DNA from: Lindgomyces ingoldianus
Lineage: Eukaryota > Ascomycota > Dothideomycetes > Pleosporales > Lindgomycetaceae
Reading direction: 5' to 3'
NCBI RefSeq assembly: GCF_010093535.1
Contig: NW_022985175.1
Location: forward strand, 992,001 to 1,056,000
Length of the DNA: 64,000 nt
The position numbers and the translations under genes were made by a program. This document shows positions 35,951 through 46,272 of the stretch, piece by piece; within the stretch, counting starts at the first letter, position 1; each line of letters begins with the position of its first letter. The notes under the pieces are model-generated. The model ran no database searches and was not told the DNA's origin. It saw only the letters and a list, made by a program, of their open reading frames with translations.

Positions 35951-37152
35951 GGTGGATTGTAGATGTACTCCCTCAAAATATATTGGTAACTTTACATAGT
36001 ATAAACGTATATTTCCTGAATTCATATTTTGGGATCGTAAACTTTAAAGCCGCTCTGATAATTATAGCTAGGCCTGAGAGACAGCATTATACCCCTATTA
36101 AAACAGATCAGGGAGGAGTAACAGACAGGTGACAATCCACAACGTCATTACTACGCATACAGCAGAGGTATTGTTCCACCAGTCCTCTAGCACGAAAAAG
36201 CTTCCACAGTTCACCATTGCCTGTGTTCTGTTACTAGCCCCTCGACTGCTTGCAAACAGCAACTATCAAAGCATCCTTTCCTCATATGCCAGCGTCCATA
36301 ATGACAAGGTCAACAACTTCAACCCGCACTAGGTTGAGCTTTTGCTGATATTAGAACCTTCGATATAACTACTCACGAAAAGGTCCTCGCAGCTGTCGAA
36401 CGTATAATTAGAGGCGAGGTAAATAGTTCATTCGCCGTAAAAGCGCCAGAAGCCAATTAGAATTTTAAAGCTCCTCCTTACCCAGCAAGCGAAGACTTAT
36501 CTCTCCTTACACCAGAGAATAGTGTGTCAGCCATGTTCTAGATTCTCGGCCGCCGTTTATGCAAAAAGGTGAGAGCACTACAAACCGGAAAAGATCCGAT
36601 CTCGAACTCCCCTCAAGCCGATTATGCGCTGGTCGTTGAGCTAATCTTGAAGACGGATATTGACGCGATGATTCTTGCAGGGTTAAGTTTACTGAAGGCT
36701 GTGGCATGGCCTTGAAGCCACTCTCTACGGCATGTTATCATATAACTTGGTGCATAACTAGGGTAGAATTTATCCGTTAAAAGCTCCCGCTCGAATTAGG
36801 GATGATGCCTAAAGATTGCAAATCTATATTCTGAATTGCTCCCTTCTCATGTTCTACATGTCTCGATCCAACGCCTACATAAACAATCTCTGAATGTGTA
36901 AACTCTTCCTCCCAATTTCCATTTTCTCTCTTCATCGCCTTTCTAGAGTATGCAGTCACACAGCACGGAATATGGCAATGATAAAAGTAATCTTCCAAAC
37001 AAGTGGCTGGAATTACAGAAAACGCCAAATAGAATGCAAGTTCAGGTTCTCAGTGACTCTCATGTCACGTTCCACGTTCTGTGAAAAGATGCAGCAAAAC
37101 CCTTCCCTCTTCCGTTCCCCTGATCAACACACCACCATACTCCTTCCTAAGC
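35951..37152. other. Intergenic, possibly decayed coding sequence
   Basis: No intact gene. The first 180 bp can be read in one frame as a hydrophobic stretch (NILVTLHSINVYFLNSYFG) that may belong to the LRAT-like gene. Fragments near 36355-36700 (KVLAAVERIIRGEV, ADYALVVELILKTDID) look protein-like but are broken by stops and I cannot assign them. Confidence 0.35.
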
Positions 37153-40100
37153 TCACACTGCGCCACTCCTCAAAGCATTCATCGCACTCAACATGGCTGG
37201 ACTTATATGATTCGCATTCGGCGGGTACGCACTCCCCGCAAACAAAAACACATATCTCACCATTACCGAACTCTCGTCCTTAATAACATGAACCCCAGGC
37301 GTTACAGAATTCCCATTCCCCACAACCTCACATCCCAACAGTAGTCTCATATTATTTAGCCCACTGTTTCGCCAACTCACTGCAGAAGGTGAATAGCTGA
37401 AAGAAGTAGCAGGCTCTTCCGCCATGTATATTCCTTTTCCGTGGGCGGCACCGGTGCGTTGGAGAGCAGTGCCCGAGTAGATTTTCAGACCTTTGGCGAG
37501 GATGGAAGGGAGACGGTCGAGTGAGGTGCCGTGGAAGAGGACGCGGGTTTGTGGGTTGTAGCGTGGGAGCTTAGATGCAAATGAGCTTTCGATGGAGGGA
37601 GCTGCGTTCGCTAGAACAAATTGATGCGTCCCTGCCGGTAAGCCTGGTATGCGTAGAAGTCCGGATGCGGAGGCGATGAAGCCGCGGTAGTGAGTGCAAA
37701 CCCATGTGAGAAGGGATTCCGCATCTTTTTGGGCGTCTAGAAGGGCTGTGGAGAGTGAGGGGCTGGTTTGGAGGGTTGCGAGAGAGGGGAGAGAGTTTAG
37801 TATTGCAATGACTCCTTGAGTCGTTTTGATGGGGCAGCCCGGAAGGAGGTCTGTTCGAGCGCTCATGGCGGCTGCGTAGACGCCCGTGAGCAGCATGTCG
37901 ATTGCGAATGGGTCGGTGCGGAGCTCTGGGATGCGGACTTCGAGGGGCACATTGTTCCAAATGTGTGCGCAAGCCCAGAGGGTGCAAGGTGTTGAGCGCC
38001 GGAGGCGTGTGTGCCGCGCGTTGTGCGTAATACCACAGATGATACAGCAGTGGGCCATGTCCTGTAGTCTCTTCTTGATGAATTCATGGAGGGGGGCGAT
38101 CGCGATAGTGCTGGTTCTGAGGTGTCGATGGAGGATGCGGTTCATCTGCCATGTTAGTGCTGTGCTTCGACCGTGGCACACTGGGTCGATAGGTTCCTTC
38201 GATCCCTCTAAGCACACCCATGGAGCGTGATCTGTTCTGGTCTCTTCCCGATCTGGTTCGTTGTCTAGATGAACACAAAAAGTAGCCGGCATATCCCCGG
38301 TATAGTCAAGGAAAAGGTGCACCAGTAAGGTCTTTGCTGTTCCCGATCCCATAGCGTTCCGTTGAAGCTCTGTGAAGGATGTCAATGGGAAGCTGATTTC
38401 CACTTCATTGTGTCCTTGTCTCTCAACAGCATCGATAACTCCAGCCGGAAGTGCTTCCAGCTCTTCCTCTAGGGCGCTTGTATCCTGAACACCAATCGAC
38501 TGGAGGAAGAGCGCCGTCCCAAGCGGATCCTGTGCTTTCAATGCTCTCTGAATGCCCTCCAAACGTGCTGCTTCCTCAAGAATCTCCGCCTCCACATCTT
38601 CGTAATACTTCATTGCCGTCGCAAGTTTCTCGTCGGGGACTTTGTCCTCATGCATCTCGAGACCCAACAGAAATGCCATTGCTTTTATCGCGGATTTATC
38701 CGTAATTGTCATCTCGTTGTCGTGCATCCACCCTGCCACAATGACCTCAGAGACATCCTTTGGCACATCTTTGTCTTCGTCCGAATCTATTATCCTCTGG
38801 CAAGCGTCCAGTCCCTTCGGGTTCGTCGAAATGAGCGCTCGCACGCAGTCCGAGACCTCAGATGCATTTCTTCCTTCAAGCGACAGTCTTCCTGTGACAT
38901 TTTGCATCAATATCTCTTCAGGCGCCTCGCGAGCTTTAGCGAGGGCCTGTAGTACCCTTATCAAATACTCGACCCAAAGTCCTTCTCCACCTTTGAGAAT
39001 GCAGTGGACGGCTGGATGGTTGTCACCCAATGCTTCCTCAAGTCGGGTAATCGTGGGTATGAATTCCGAAAGCTGTTGAGCCCAAAGATGAAGACTCGAT
39101 TGCAGCGCCGGCGGGGCAGGGATCTTAGAATTCGTAATCGTGTCTGCGAAAATGGTGTTCAGTTCCAGCATCCACTGTAACCATTCGTATGCTTTGAAAT
39201 GATGCAATGTGTATTCTACTAGTGTTGCCGAAGTCCGCTCAATCATTTTGTACAATAGTTCGCGCCAGCATTCCACGGCTTCGATCTGCGGCGTTCTTGC
39301 TAGGAATTTGGTGAATTTAACACAACTCGGCTCTGGTCTCGTCTTCGACTCCTGGATAATAGCAAGTAGTTCCTTGATGAATTCACTAGAGAGACCGGGG
39401 ATTTGGGTTATGCATCTGCAGCGGAGGACGAAATCAGTGCCGCCGATACTCTTCGCTGCAAATAATGCTAACAATCGTCGCTCGGAACACTTCGTCCCTT
39501 GCCATACTTGTAGTATAGCGTCGACTGTCTTTTGGTGGGCATAAGTAATGAAGTTCCGCTGTAGCAGACGGTCTATGCAGAACGCTTCAAGTGAATCTTT
39601 CAATACAGCACCTGGACCGACTTCGATGACTTTCTCGCCTCCGGCAACACGGTAAATGTCGATGACAGCTTCCAGTATATCCTTAGATGGGAGTATATCT
39701 AGCTGTACCCGTACGCTTGTATCTAAGAACGGGAGACAAGTGGCAGAGTCTTTGACGATGACATAGAAGGCATGGAACTCTTTTGCTAGATGTGTCCATG
39801 CGAGCCCGGTATCAATATGTGTCCGTACAGCCGCCTGACAGTCTCGTATACACTTCTCGATCCCATGGATAAGCCAAGGCTTTAGCATAACCTTGCAAAG
39901 GTCTTCTCCTCGAGGATTATCTAAAGCTGGTAGGAGATGCGAAAGTGCAGATATATGTCTACCACCAATCTTTGGTTGTGAAAGATATATCTGCAAGACC
40001 GCGTCGTTTATTGGAAAATTTGGCGTATCTGGAATCTTGGAAACTGCTTCGAGAACCTCTAAAGCCTCCTTCGTAATAGGTCGAGCGATGGTGAGTTGAA

Positions 40101-41100
40101 CGAAGAGCCGGAATGCGCTCTCACTCCCTTTGCATGCGACTTCTAGTGCATCCGATACACGCTCTATCGTCTCCGCTAAGTCCTCCTTTTTCGACGTAGA
40201 TACTTCGAGAATTAGGCTTCGAAACCGAACTATTGGTTTTATACCTCCATATCCTGCAACTAAACCTTCTCTGAGGGTTGTATGCTTGCCACCAATAAAA
40301 TCTGGACCTTCCAAAGCAAGCAGATCGGGGAGTACCCCGCGCTTAGCGCCGTCCAAGCCGTCCAGGAGCTTTATTTTATTCAGATCCGGTTTCCAAGACG
40401 CCCAAATCCGCCATAGGGGAAAATTGATGTCGAGCAGGTGTTCTGGCAGGAGGTGTCCGGGCGGTGTTACTGCGGGGGACTTGTCCGAAATGAGTGGTAG
40501 CCAGACAGTTGAGTTGAATGCAGTCACCCATTGACATCTGAGCTTCAGCCCTTCTAGTTGTGAGGCGTAGTCTTTGAAAGCGCGTCTCGCGAGTAAGGCG
40601 AAGTCCGGCAGCACGGCCATATTTGGAACTTTTGTCATGCTGAGAAGTGTGCAAACGCCCTCGAGGTACTTTCCCGCAGCACCGGTCCCGTGCGTAGCGA
40701 ATGGTATAAGTTGGCGAGCCCATTGTGCCTCGAGATTGGTGACAGATTTCGGGTTGCAGAAATTTGCTGCTATGAGGGACTGTAGGTACATCTCAAGCCC
40801 ATAATATGTAGCTGGTGCAACACTCAGCTCGACATTTAGAAGTGCTCTGAGCGATGCTGGAGATATCGCATGAGCACATGCTGCAATCGCCACATCCCTT
40901 GCTTCATGACTTTCAATCAAGAGTGCGAGCCGGATATCCGTGTCTTGTTGATTGAATTTTCCCTTCTTCTTGAGATAGTAGTCGGTATGTTTCTTGATTA
41001 AAGAGTATGGAAATGTTTTGTCGTTTGGCCGAAGGAGGGAGGCTGTGAAGTCGATTTGATGATGCCATTCATCACTCCTTTTCTTGCCAAAGAGAACCAT
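37153..41100 (-). CDS. PARP-like ADP-ribosyltransferase (PARP6/8-type C-terminus) with long unknown N-terminal region
   Basis: A single intronless reverse-strand exon of 1315 aa. About 950 N-terminal residues are helical, with no motif I recognise. About residues 1000-1070 match the cysteine-rich segment before the catalytic domain of PARP6/PARP8 and fungal UBC-PARP proteins (HCCIICGITH, then CTLWACAHIWNN and DPFAIDMLLTGVY). The catalytic fold follows: RVLFHGTSLDRLPSILAKGL with His1190, HGKGIYMAEEPATSFSYS with Tyr1236, and GVHVIKDESSVMVRYVFLF, where the position of the catalytic Glu of polymer-forming PARPs is Val (about 1270). An H-Y-hydrophobic triad predicts mono- rather than poly-ADP-ribosylation, or no activity. 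Fungal relatives often carry an E2-like UBC domain after the PARP; none is seen here. No nuclear signal is obvious. Confidence 0.85.
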   Translation of the reverse strand: MVLFGKKRSDEWHHQIDFTASLLRPNDKTFPYSLIKKHTDYYLKKKGKFNQQDTDIRLALLIESHEARDVAIAACAHAISPASLRALLNVELSVAPATYYGLEMYLQSLIAANFCNPKSVTNLEAQWARQLIPFATHGTGAAGKYLEGVCTLLSMTKVPNMAVLPDFALLARRAFKDYASQLEGLKLRCQWVTAFNSTVWLPLISDKSPAVTPPGHLLPEHLLDINFPLWRIWASWKPDLNKIKLLDGLDGAKRGVLPDLLALEGPDFIGGKHTTLREGLVAGYGGIKPIVRFRSLILEVSTSKKEDLAETIERVSDALEVACKGSESAFRLFVQLTIARPITKEALEVLEAVSKIPDTPNFPINDAVLQIYLSQPKIGGRHISALSHLLPALDNPRGEDLCKVMLKPWLIHGIEKCIRDCQAAVRTHIDTGLAWTHLAKEFHAFYVIVKDSATCLPFLDTSVRVQLDILPSKDILEAVIDIYRVAGGEKVIEVGPGAVLKDSLEAFCIDRLLQRNFITYAHQKTVDAILQVWQGTKCSERRLLALFAAKSIGGTDFVLRCRCITQIPGLSSEFIKELLAIIQESKTRPEPSCVKFTKFLARTPQIEAVECWRELLYKMIERTSATLVEYTLHHFKAYEWLQWMLELNTIFADTITNSKIPAPPALQSSLHLWAQQLSEFIPTITRLEEALGDNHPAVHCILKGGEGLWVEYLIRVLQALAKAREAPEEILMQNVTGRLSLEGRNASEVSDCVRALISTNPKGLDACQRIIDSDEDKDVPKDVSEVIVAGWMHDNEMTITDKSAIKAMAFLLGLEMHEDKVPDEKLATAMKYYEDVEAEILEEAARLEGIQRALKAQDPLGTALFLQSIGVQDTSALEEELEALPAGVIDAVERQGHNEVEISFPLTSFTELQRNAMGSGTAKTLLVHLFLDYTGDMPATFCVHLDNEPDREETRTDHAPWVCLEGSKEPIDPVCHGRSTALTWQMNRILHRHLRTSTIAIAPLHEFIKKRLQDMAHCCIICGITHNARHTRLRRSTPCTLWACAHIWNNVPLEVRIPELRTDPFAIDMLLTGVYAAAMSARTDLLPGCPIKTTQGVIAILNSLPSLATLQTSPSLSTALLDAQKDAESLLTWVCTHYRGFIASASGLLRIPGLPAGTHQFVLANAAPSIESSFASKLPRYNPQTRVLFHGTSLDRLPSILAKGLKIYSGTALQRTGAAHGKGIYMAEEPATSFSYSPSAVSWRNSGLNNMRLLLGCEVVGNGNSVTPGVHVIKDESSVMVRYVFLFAGSAYPPNANHISPAMLSAMNALRSGAV

Positions 41101-42251
41101 TTCGTCGGAAGAAGAATGAATAGACTGGCAAGGCTACCTGGGTCTAGGATAGCCGGATAGATAAGAGTCTACTAATGTCGGTAGTGACAATTCATACATG
41201 CTAGGCTGGATCCCAAGCAAGGTTAAATCTGGAACCACTATTCGATTAATGGGAGACCTCATCAATATCGATCTCAGGACATAGAAAGCAATGCGGGCAA
41301 GGGGAAACGATAGGGGGAACTTCTGAAAGGAGAGACTAACAACGTTCACCTAAAGAGGTAAGCCAATAAATCAAAATAAGACATGAAGGAGGTGTTGCAG
41401 TGAGAGGATAACACGGAAAGGAACGCATACAAAGATCAGCGATTGGAAGACTCTCGTTCGTACAACTCACCTGGCGGCAAGAGTCTCCTTTCAAACAAGT
41501 GTAACAACGGATGATATGACATGCAGGGAGAAGATCTCGCAGAGAGGTTACAAGTGAATGTTAAGGGTCTCCCAATTGCGCGACAAGGTTCAAGGCCTCT
41601 AAAAGGCTGTGCAAGGCTGAGACGGGCGAACCGTACCTAAGGGTTTGTGGGTACACTGCATGTTGGAAAAGCGAATTAAAAGGCGACAATCGCACGCTAC
41701 AACACACGCTACCCCTCCATGTATAAGCGTTTGAAACGTAGCTTGATGCCATTGTCATTGTGACGTGGTTGTAACGTTCCGAATGACAAGCTGAAGACTG
41801 CCTTGTTGCCAAGGCTGTTCGTGGCTGGGTAAAGCAATTCATACGAACTCGAACTTTAAGGAGACGAAGTTGATCGTTGGGCGAATAGAACGGGCAGTTT
41901 CAAGAGCCGCAGAGGCGCCCACATGAATGTCTCTAGGCACCTACGAAAGCAGGAAAAAGAGCCGGTGTCTTGGCCCTTTCTTGCGCCCTTTTCGTTTTTC
42001 TCACCAAAAGCATTGCGAATTTGAGCTGTGCACCATGGATCCCACAGCTTATGTCTCAGGTGAACTAAGATTAGAGGCCATATGAAAAACCGTGTTCCAA
42101 TCAGGATTGGGTGTCGAAGCGGAATACATGGAATCCTGCTCCTACTTGGAGCACGTGAAGTAATATGCAGTATAATGGTATCTATACGATCTTAGCGGTC
42201 TTGATTAACTGGCCGCTCTCCCTAACACCTAGTTTGACCGGATATGAATCA
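41101..42251. other. Intergenic
   Basis: No gene is supported between the PARP-like gene and the CAAX-tailed gene, both on the reverse strand. Confidence 0.4.
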
Positions 42252-43739
42252 TTACATCACTGCACACTTCTCTGGATCCGGGGGTGCGCCTCGATTCTGG
42301 CGGAGATGGCGGGCTGCTTGCTGTATGAAGTCTCCAGTCTTGTGGAAACACACTCTGTTGCCTTTGGCATCCCGCACGGCCTCTCCAATGGTGAAGTCAT
42401 ATGCCTGACCGGTGTGACTGTCTTTGGCGGGACATTTTAGCCCATCCATACACTTCTGTTCTGCCTCAGGTACTGTTGTGGAAATTAGCCCAAGACTTCC
42501 AACGGTGAAGGAGTTGCACTCACATGTTGCGCAATATGCCATAAACTCGTCAATCGCATGGCGACTAGGTAGTTGGTCGCTTGATTGATCCTCGAGCAGG
42601 ATCTTGCCCAGTTTCTCCAAATGCTCGATCGTTGCAGGCCGTACTCCTTTTGACATCTCATGCTGCTGAACCTGCAAGGCTGCTAACTGTCTGCCTTCTG
42701 GATGGGAAACTATCCCTCGGATATCTTTCGGCGTAAACATCTGTCTGCTAAGAGGGTTACGCATCACGCCGCCGTTTGCCTTGATGGCCTGGGCAAGTTC
42801 ATCCATATCCCATGCATAGCCATCTTCTGTGACCCAAAAGTTCTCCCTTGGGATGTCGATTATAGCATCACCTAGCATAGTCTCATCATTGACGTAGTTC
42901 TTCGTCTTCAAGAACTCATGTTCGATATGCATGAGTGCAATCTCTGGATGAACCTTGAGTCCTTCGGGCAGGGCTGACTCCAATGCATGTACACGCTTAG
43001 CGAGTGCATCCCGAATTGCATCATTGTCTTTGCCGGAAGCCTTGCCGTGAGGTGCTCGTATCCAGTCCATCATCCCCTCCAGATCGCTGATGGTGAGCTC
43101 GGTTGCCTTCTCCGGTTCTGCCTGGATAAGCCGCGCCACTGATCTTGCGCTACCAGGAGCATGGGCCTTAACAACAGCACTAGAGCTTCGCCCGTCGACA
43201 ATGCCTTGAATCTGTCCAAAGTTTTTTGACTGGGGTAGTCCTTGCTTCTTCTGGAGTGCTTGTAGATGCAACAGATCCACTATTAGGAATTTAGCCTTGT
43301 CCCGCAATGTCTTGTAGCCTTCCTCTAGGTCTTTCTTTGCGTGTTCCAGGTTGGCGGGTAGTTGCACGGGTATAGGCTTCCTCTTGATGGGCACTGATGG
43401 CGGCGCTGGCTTCGGTGCAGATTTGGCCGGCGCGGATTCTGTTACTGTCACTGGAGGTTCCGGCTTCTTGTTGAGGATATCCATGAATCCAGTGACATCG
43501 GCATCTCTTGGAGCTAGCTTCTTCAACTCTTTTGCATTTTCCATAGCGGCGTCTAACCAACCTACGGAGATATAGTGCTCCACAAGTAGCTTCCTTGCCT
43601 GGATTGCAGGTGGATGTCGAGACATTTCTTCGAATAGCTCACCTACGAGAGCCATATCAGGCTCACCGGAACCGGACGTGCCTGCAGTTGCCGCCATGGC
43701 GATAGGTCCTTGAACGTTTGCTCGAAGTGTTGTCCGCAT
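42252..43739 (-). CDS. Unknown protein with U-box/RING-like segment and CAAX tail
   Basis: A single reverse-strand exon of 495 aa from ATG 43739 (MRTTLRANVQGPIAMAATAG); an upstream GTG would add 9 residues and is unlikely. Residues about 25-85 look like TPR-type helices (PAIQARKLLVEHYISVGWLD). A Pro/Lys/Ala-rich linker (PKPAPPSVPIKRKPIPVQLP) follows, then a helical middle. WVTEDGYAWDMDELAQAIKA with NPLSRQMFTPKDI resembles a metal-free U-box-like fold. A cysteine-containing segment (MAYCATCECNSFTVG, KCMDGLKCPAKD) comes next. The last four residues, CAVM, are a farnesyltransferase-type CAAX box, predicting membrane attachment. I do not recognise an established family; ubiquitin ligase activity is only a suggestion. 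Confidence 0.65.
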   Translation of the reverse strand: MRTTLRANVQGPIAMAATAGTSGSGEPDMALVGELFEEMSRHPPAIQARKLLVEHYISVGWLDAAMENAKELKKLAPRDADVTGFMDILNKKPEPPVTVTESAPAKSAPKPAPPSVPIKRKPIPVQLPANLEHAKKDLEEGYKTLRDKAKFLIVDLLHLQALQKKQGLPQSKNFGQIQGIVDGRSSSAVVKAHAPGSARSVARLIQAEPEKATELTISDLEGMMDWIRAPHGKASGKDNDAIRDALAKRVHALESALPEGLKVHPEIALMHIEHEFLKTKNYVNDETMLGDAIIDIPRENFWVTEDGYAWDMDELAQAIKANGGVMRNPLSRQMFTPKDIRGIVSHPEGRQLAALQVQQHEMSKGVRPATIEHLEKLGKILLEDQSSDQLPSRHAIDEFMAYCATCECNSFTVGSLGLISTTVPEAEQKCMDGLKCPAKDSHTGQAYDFTIGEAVRDAKGNRVCFHKTGDFIQQAARHLRQNRGAPPDPEKCAVM

Positions 43740-44335
43740 TAGTTGAAGAGTATAACCTTCTGTCACTAGTTGGTCAAGACACCTTGGAATGATTATTTAA
43801 AGAAAGTCGTGAAGGTCCGTTGACGAGGTGTCAAATTTGTGGTGCAGTCCTAGGCCTTCAAATGCACTCAAGGAAGGTGAGGAAAGTCGTGAAAAACAGA
43901 ATACGAGCTGGAAGAGCCGTAGAGAGGGAGTCATTAGCTAGATGAGAGATGGAGGCCGCTCCGCCATTCACTAGTAGTTAGTCGGTGAGAAGGAACTGGG
44001 AGTGGGGTGCCTTCATCGCGAGTTGAGCAGGCAGTGAGCCAGCACCCCAAGGAATTGGTGACCGGCCTGGAGCGCGCTTGGGCGAGGCTGATTGCTGAGC
44101 TGCCCAAAAAGGGTTAGCGGCTCTGGCCTGTGGCACAGCTCGTTATTCAACTGCACAGCAGGCCCCAAGCTTTAATGCAAGGTCATTCTGCCTTCAGCTT
44201 TCGGATCGGGATTGTCCAGAGAGCGAGTACTAGCGATATGACAAGCCCAATGCGCAAAGGTTGCTTACATATCAAGCTTGATGTCGAAGAACAACCTCTA
44301 TCAATACCCGTCAAGCAACCAAACTCAGGGTATAT
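43740..44335. other. Intergenic
   Basis: No gene is supported. Both flanking genes are on the reverse strand, so this holds the promoter of the CAAX-tailed gene and the terminator of the next one upstream. Confidence 0.4.
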
Positions 44336-45427
44336 CTAAAACAGCAAGTCGGCATACTCTCCTAGGGCACCATTCTTTCCACCGTCAAATACCTCGTGTA
44401 AGCCGTCGAAGGCAGCAAAATGCTCTGCGAATTTGAGGCCTCTAAGTCGCTCCGCTTCGATGATGTCCCAATTCCATTTCTCTCCGACTACGCGAGGAAA
44501 GACGGAGTCCACGTCTCCATCGACAAATCCGTGTGCACTACTCTGAAATTCCCAACCCTCAGGTTTCAACGGGACCATTTCGGCATTCCGGAGTGCTTCT
44601 TCGGGAGGCACTGTAATTCTCCCCTTCTTAACCACATACTTGGCCAGGGCTGTCGCAAAAATCGCACCCTTTAGCTTTTCCCTCGTCTCTTCCGCATACT
44701 GCTTCTCCTCCCCATTAACTCTCTTCTTCTGTTTCTCGCCCTTCTTCCAGGGCTGAAGCGTCCAGCTCGGAGGTTTCGCTACTCCAGGTTTCACCAGATG
44801 CGTGACAAGATAAAACCACTTCCTATCCCACGTCAACAACCGCGTCCACATCTCGAACTTCTGGTATGGGAGAATTTCCTTCTTAAAGAGACAACTGATA
44901 CCACCTAGCGCAATCATGTAATCGTGTCGCGGTTCAGCACTGTCTACACCCTTTTGCGATCTCCCCTGTCCATATCGCCTAGAATTTTTTAGTATCCCGT
45001 TGCGTACTATTGCAGTGAAGAGGTGTGTTCGTGAGACATCCATATCTGAGAAGTATGTGGAGTTGGACTTGTGGATGTTATAGTCCGTCTCCATCAGGGG
45101 TGTGCGTGTGGATGTGACGACGGGTTGAAACAAAGCATGGGGAGGTATCGGGGTAGGCTGGAGGTATAGCTGGTAAAAGAAGGCTCGGAAGAAGCGGATC
45201 TGAGAAGCATTAGTACCCTGGTGTTTGTCGGCCAGAATACAACGTACATGCCAGACGCCCGGGAGGTTCTTTAAGTTTGCTAACGCAAGAAGTACTGCTA
45301 GAATCCTCCAAACACCGCCAGGCGCTCTGATCCCGGACCATTTCGAAATGAAGGCTCGAAGGGCGGGTTGACTTGCAACCGTTGCGATTGTCGCTCCGAC
45401 GACGGCTAAAATAGCGAATCGAGGCAT
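44336..45427 (-). CDS. THEM6-like hotdog-fold thioesterase family protein
   Basis: A single reverse-strand exon of 363 aa. A hydrophobic N-terminus (residues about 3-20, then WRILAVLLALANLKNLPGVW) suggests an ER or mitochondrial membrane anchor. The core ETDYNIHKSNSTYFSDMDVS is the THEM6-type variant of the 4HBT hotdog active-site loop. It is followed by HLFTAIVRNGI and YMIALGGISCLFKKEILPYQ and the strand WTRLLTWDRKWFYLVTHLV. Fungal insertions rich in lysine (PWKKGEKQKKRVNGEEKQY) precede a C-terminal helical tail. The family is related to acyl-CoA or acyl-ACP thioesterases; the substrate of THEM6-like members is poorly known. The frame is intact and similar in length to fungal relatives as I recall them. 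Confidence 0.8.
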   Translation of the reverse strand: MPRFAILAVVGATIATVASQPALRAFISKWSGIRAPGGVWRILAVLLALANLKNLPGVWHVRCILADKHQGTNASQIRFFRAFFYQLYLQPTPIPPHALFQPVVTSTRTPLMETDYNIHKSNSTYFSDMDVSRTHLFTAIVRNGILKNSRRYGQGRSQKGVDSAEPRHDYMIALGGISCLFKKEILPYQKFEMWTRLLTWDRKWFYLVTHLVKPGVAKPPSWTLQPWKKGEKQKKRVNGEEKQYAEETREKLKGAIFATALAKYVVKKGRITVPPEEALRNAEMVPLKPEGWEFQSSAHGFVDGDVDSVFPRVVGEKWNWDIIEAERLRGLKFAEHFAAFDGLHEVFDGGKNGALGEYADLLF

Positions 45428-46272
45428 GCTACGTGCGGTGGGCGACTACAAGGGAGTGACGAAAGCTGGAGAAAATAAAAAGAAGAGTTGTAGGCCGGTA
45501 ATTATCATGTTCGGGGATGCTAAGAGGACCTAGTAAATTCAGCTGCCCATCATAGGTATCGGCTGCCGAGGCTCGGAGAAAAGCACGCCGGGCTCCGAGC
45601 ACTTAATCGCTCCGTTTTCTCGTTCAAGTAATCCTTCGTCGCAAGGTCTTCTCAATTGGGGGTTTCAGCAACGTTTATGATATGCACAGTTATGGATCTT
45701 ACCACTGTAGAGTCGAAATTGCATGCGCCCCTGAAAGAATGACTCCATCGCCTAGAACGCCACTTTTCTCAAGTACAGGTTGGCACATCACACGGGACAT
45801 TACCAGGGAGGCGATTTGCAGATCGTTTATTAGATGTAGGGTGAGTTTCGAGAGCGTGCAGGCTCCTATCTTAGGTTAGATTCATTGTGCCTCCCGCATG
45901 CTCCGATATGTCCACGTCTGACGGAAAGGGGATTGGCTGCGAAGATTCAGGGCCCTCTGATACTATTTTGGCCTGTTCGTTTGCAAGTATTGCAGGTAAC
46001 CTTCTATTTAGATTTGTGTCGCATTGCTTCACCTCTTACAACCCATATTGTGGTCTCAGTATTCGAGATAGGTCCCCGTAAGACTCCGAGGTACCTAGCT
46101 TAGTATCAGTGAATACAGAATCCCAGGAAATATAGATCGAATAATACGGTACCGCAGGACCGCGGTTTCCCGTGACAAGCTATCATATGAAACCTGACAT
46201 TGCCTTGCTATATCGCGGAGTCAAGCGCGTCCTTATATAATTCTAAGTACAGCCTTGCAGCCGTGATATTTT
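45428..46272. other. Intergenic
   Basis: No gene is supported; short frames only. TATATAA-type AT motifs near 46230-46240 lie past the 3' end of TMA64. Confidence 0.4.
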
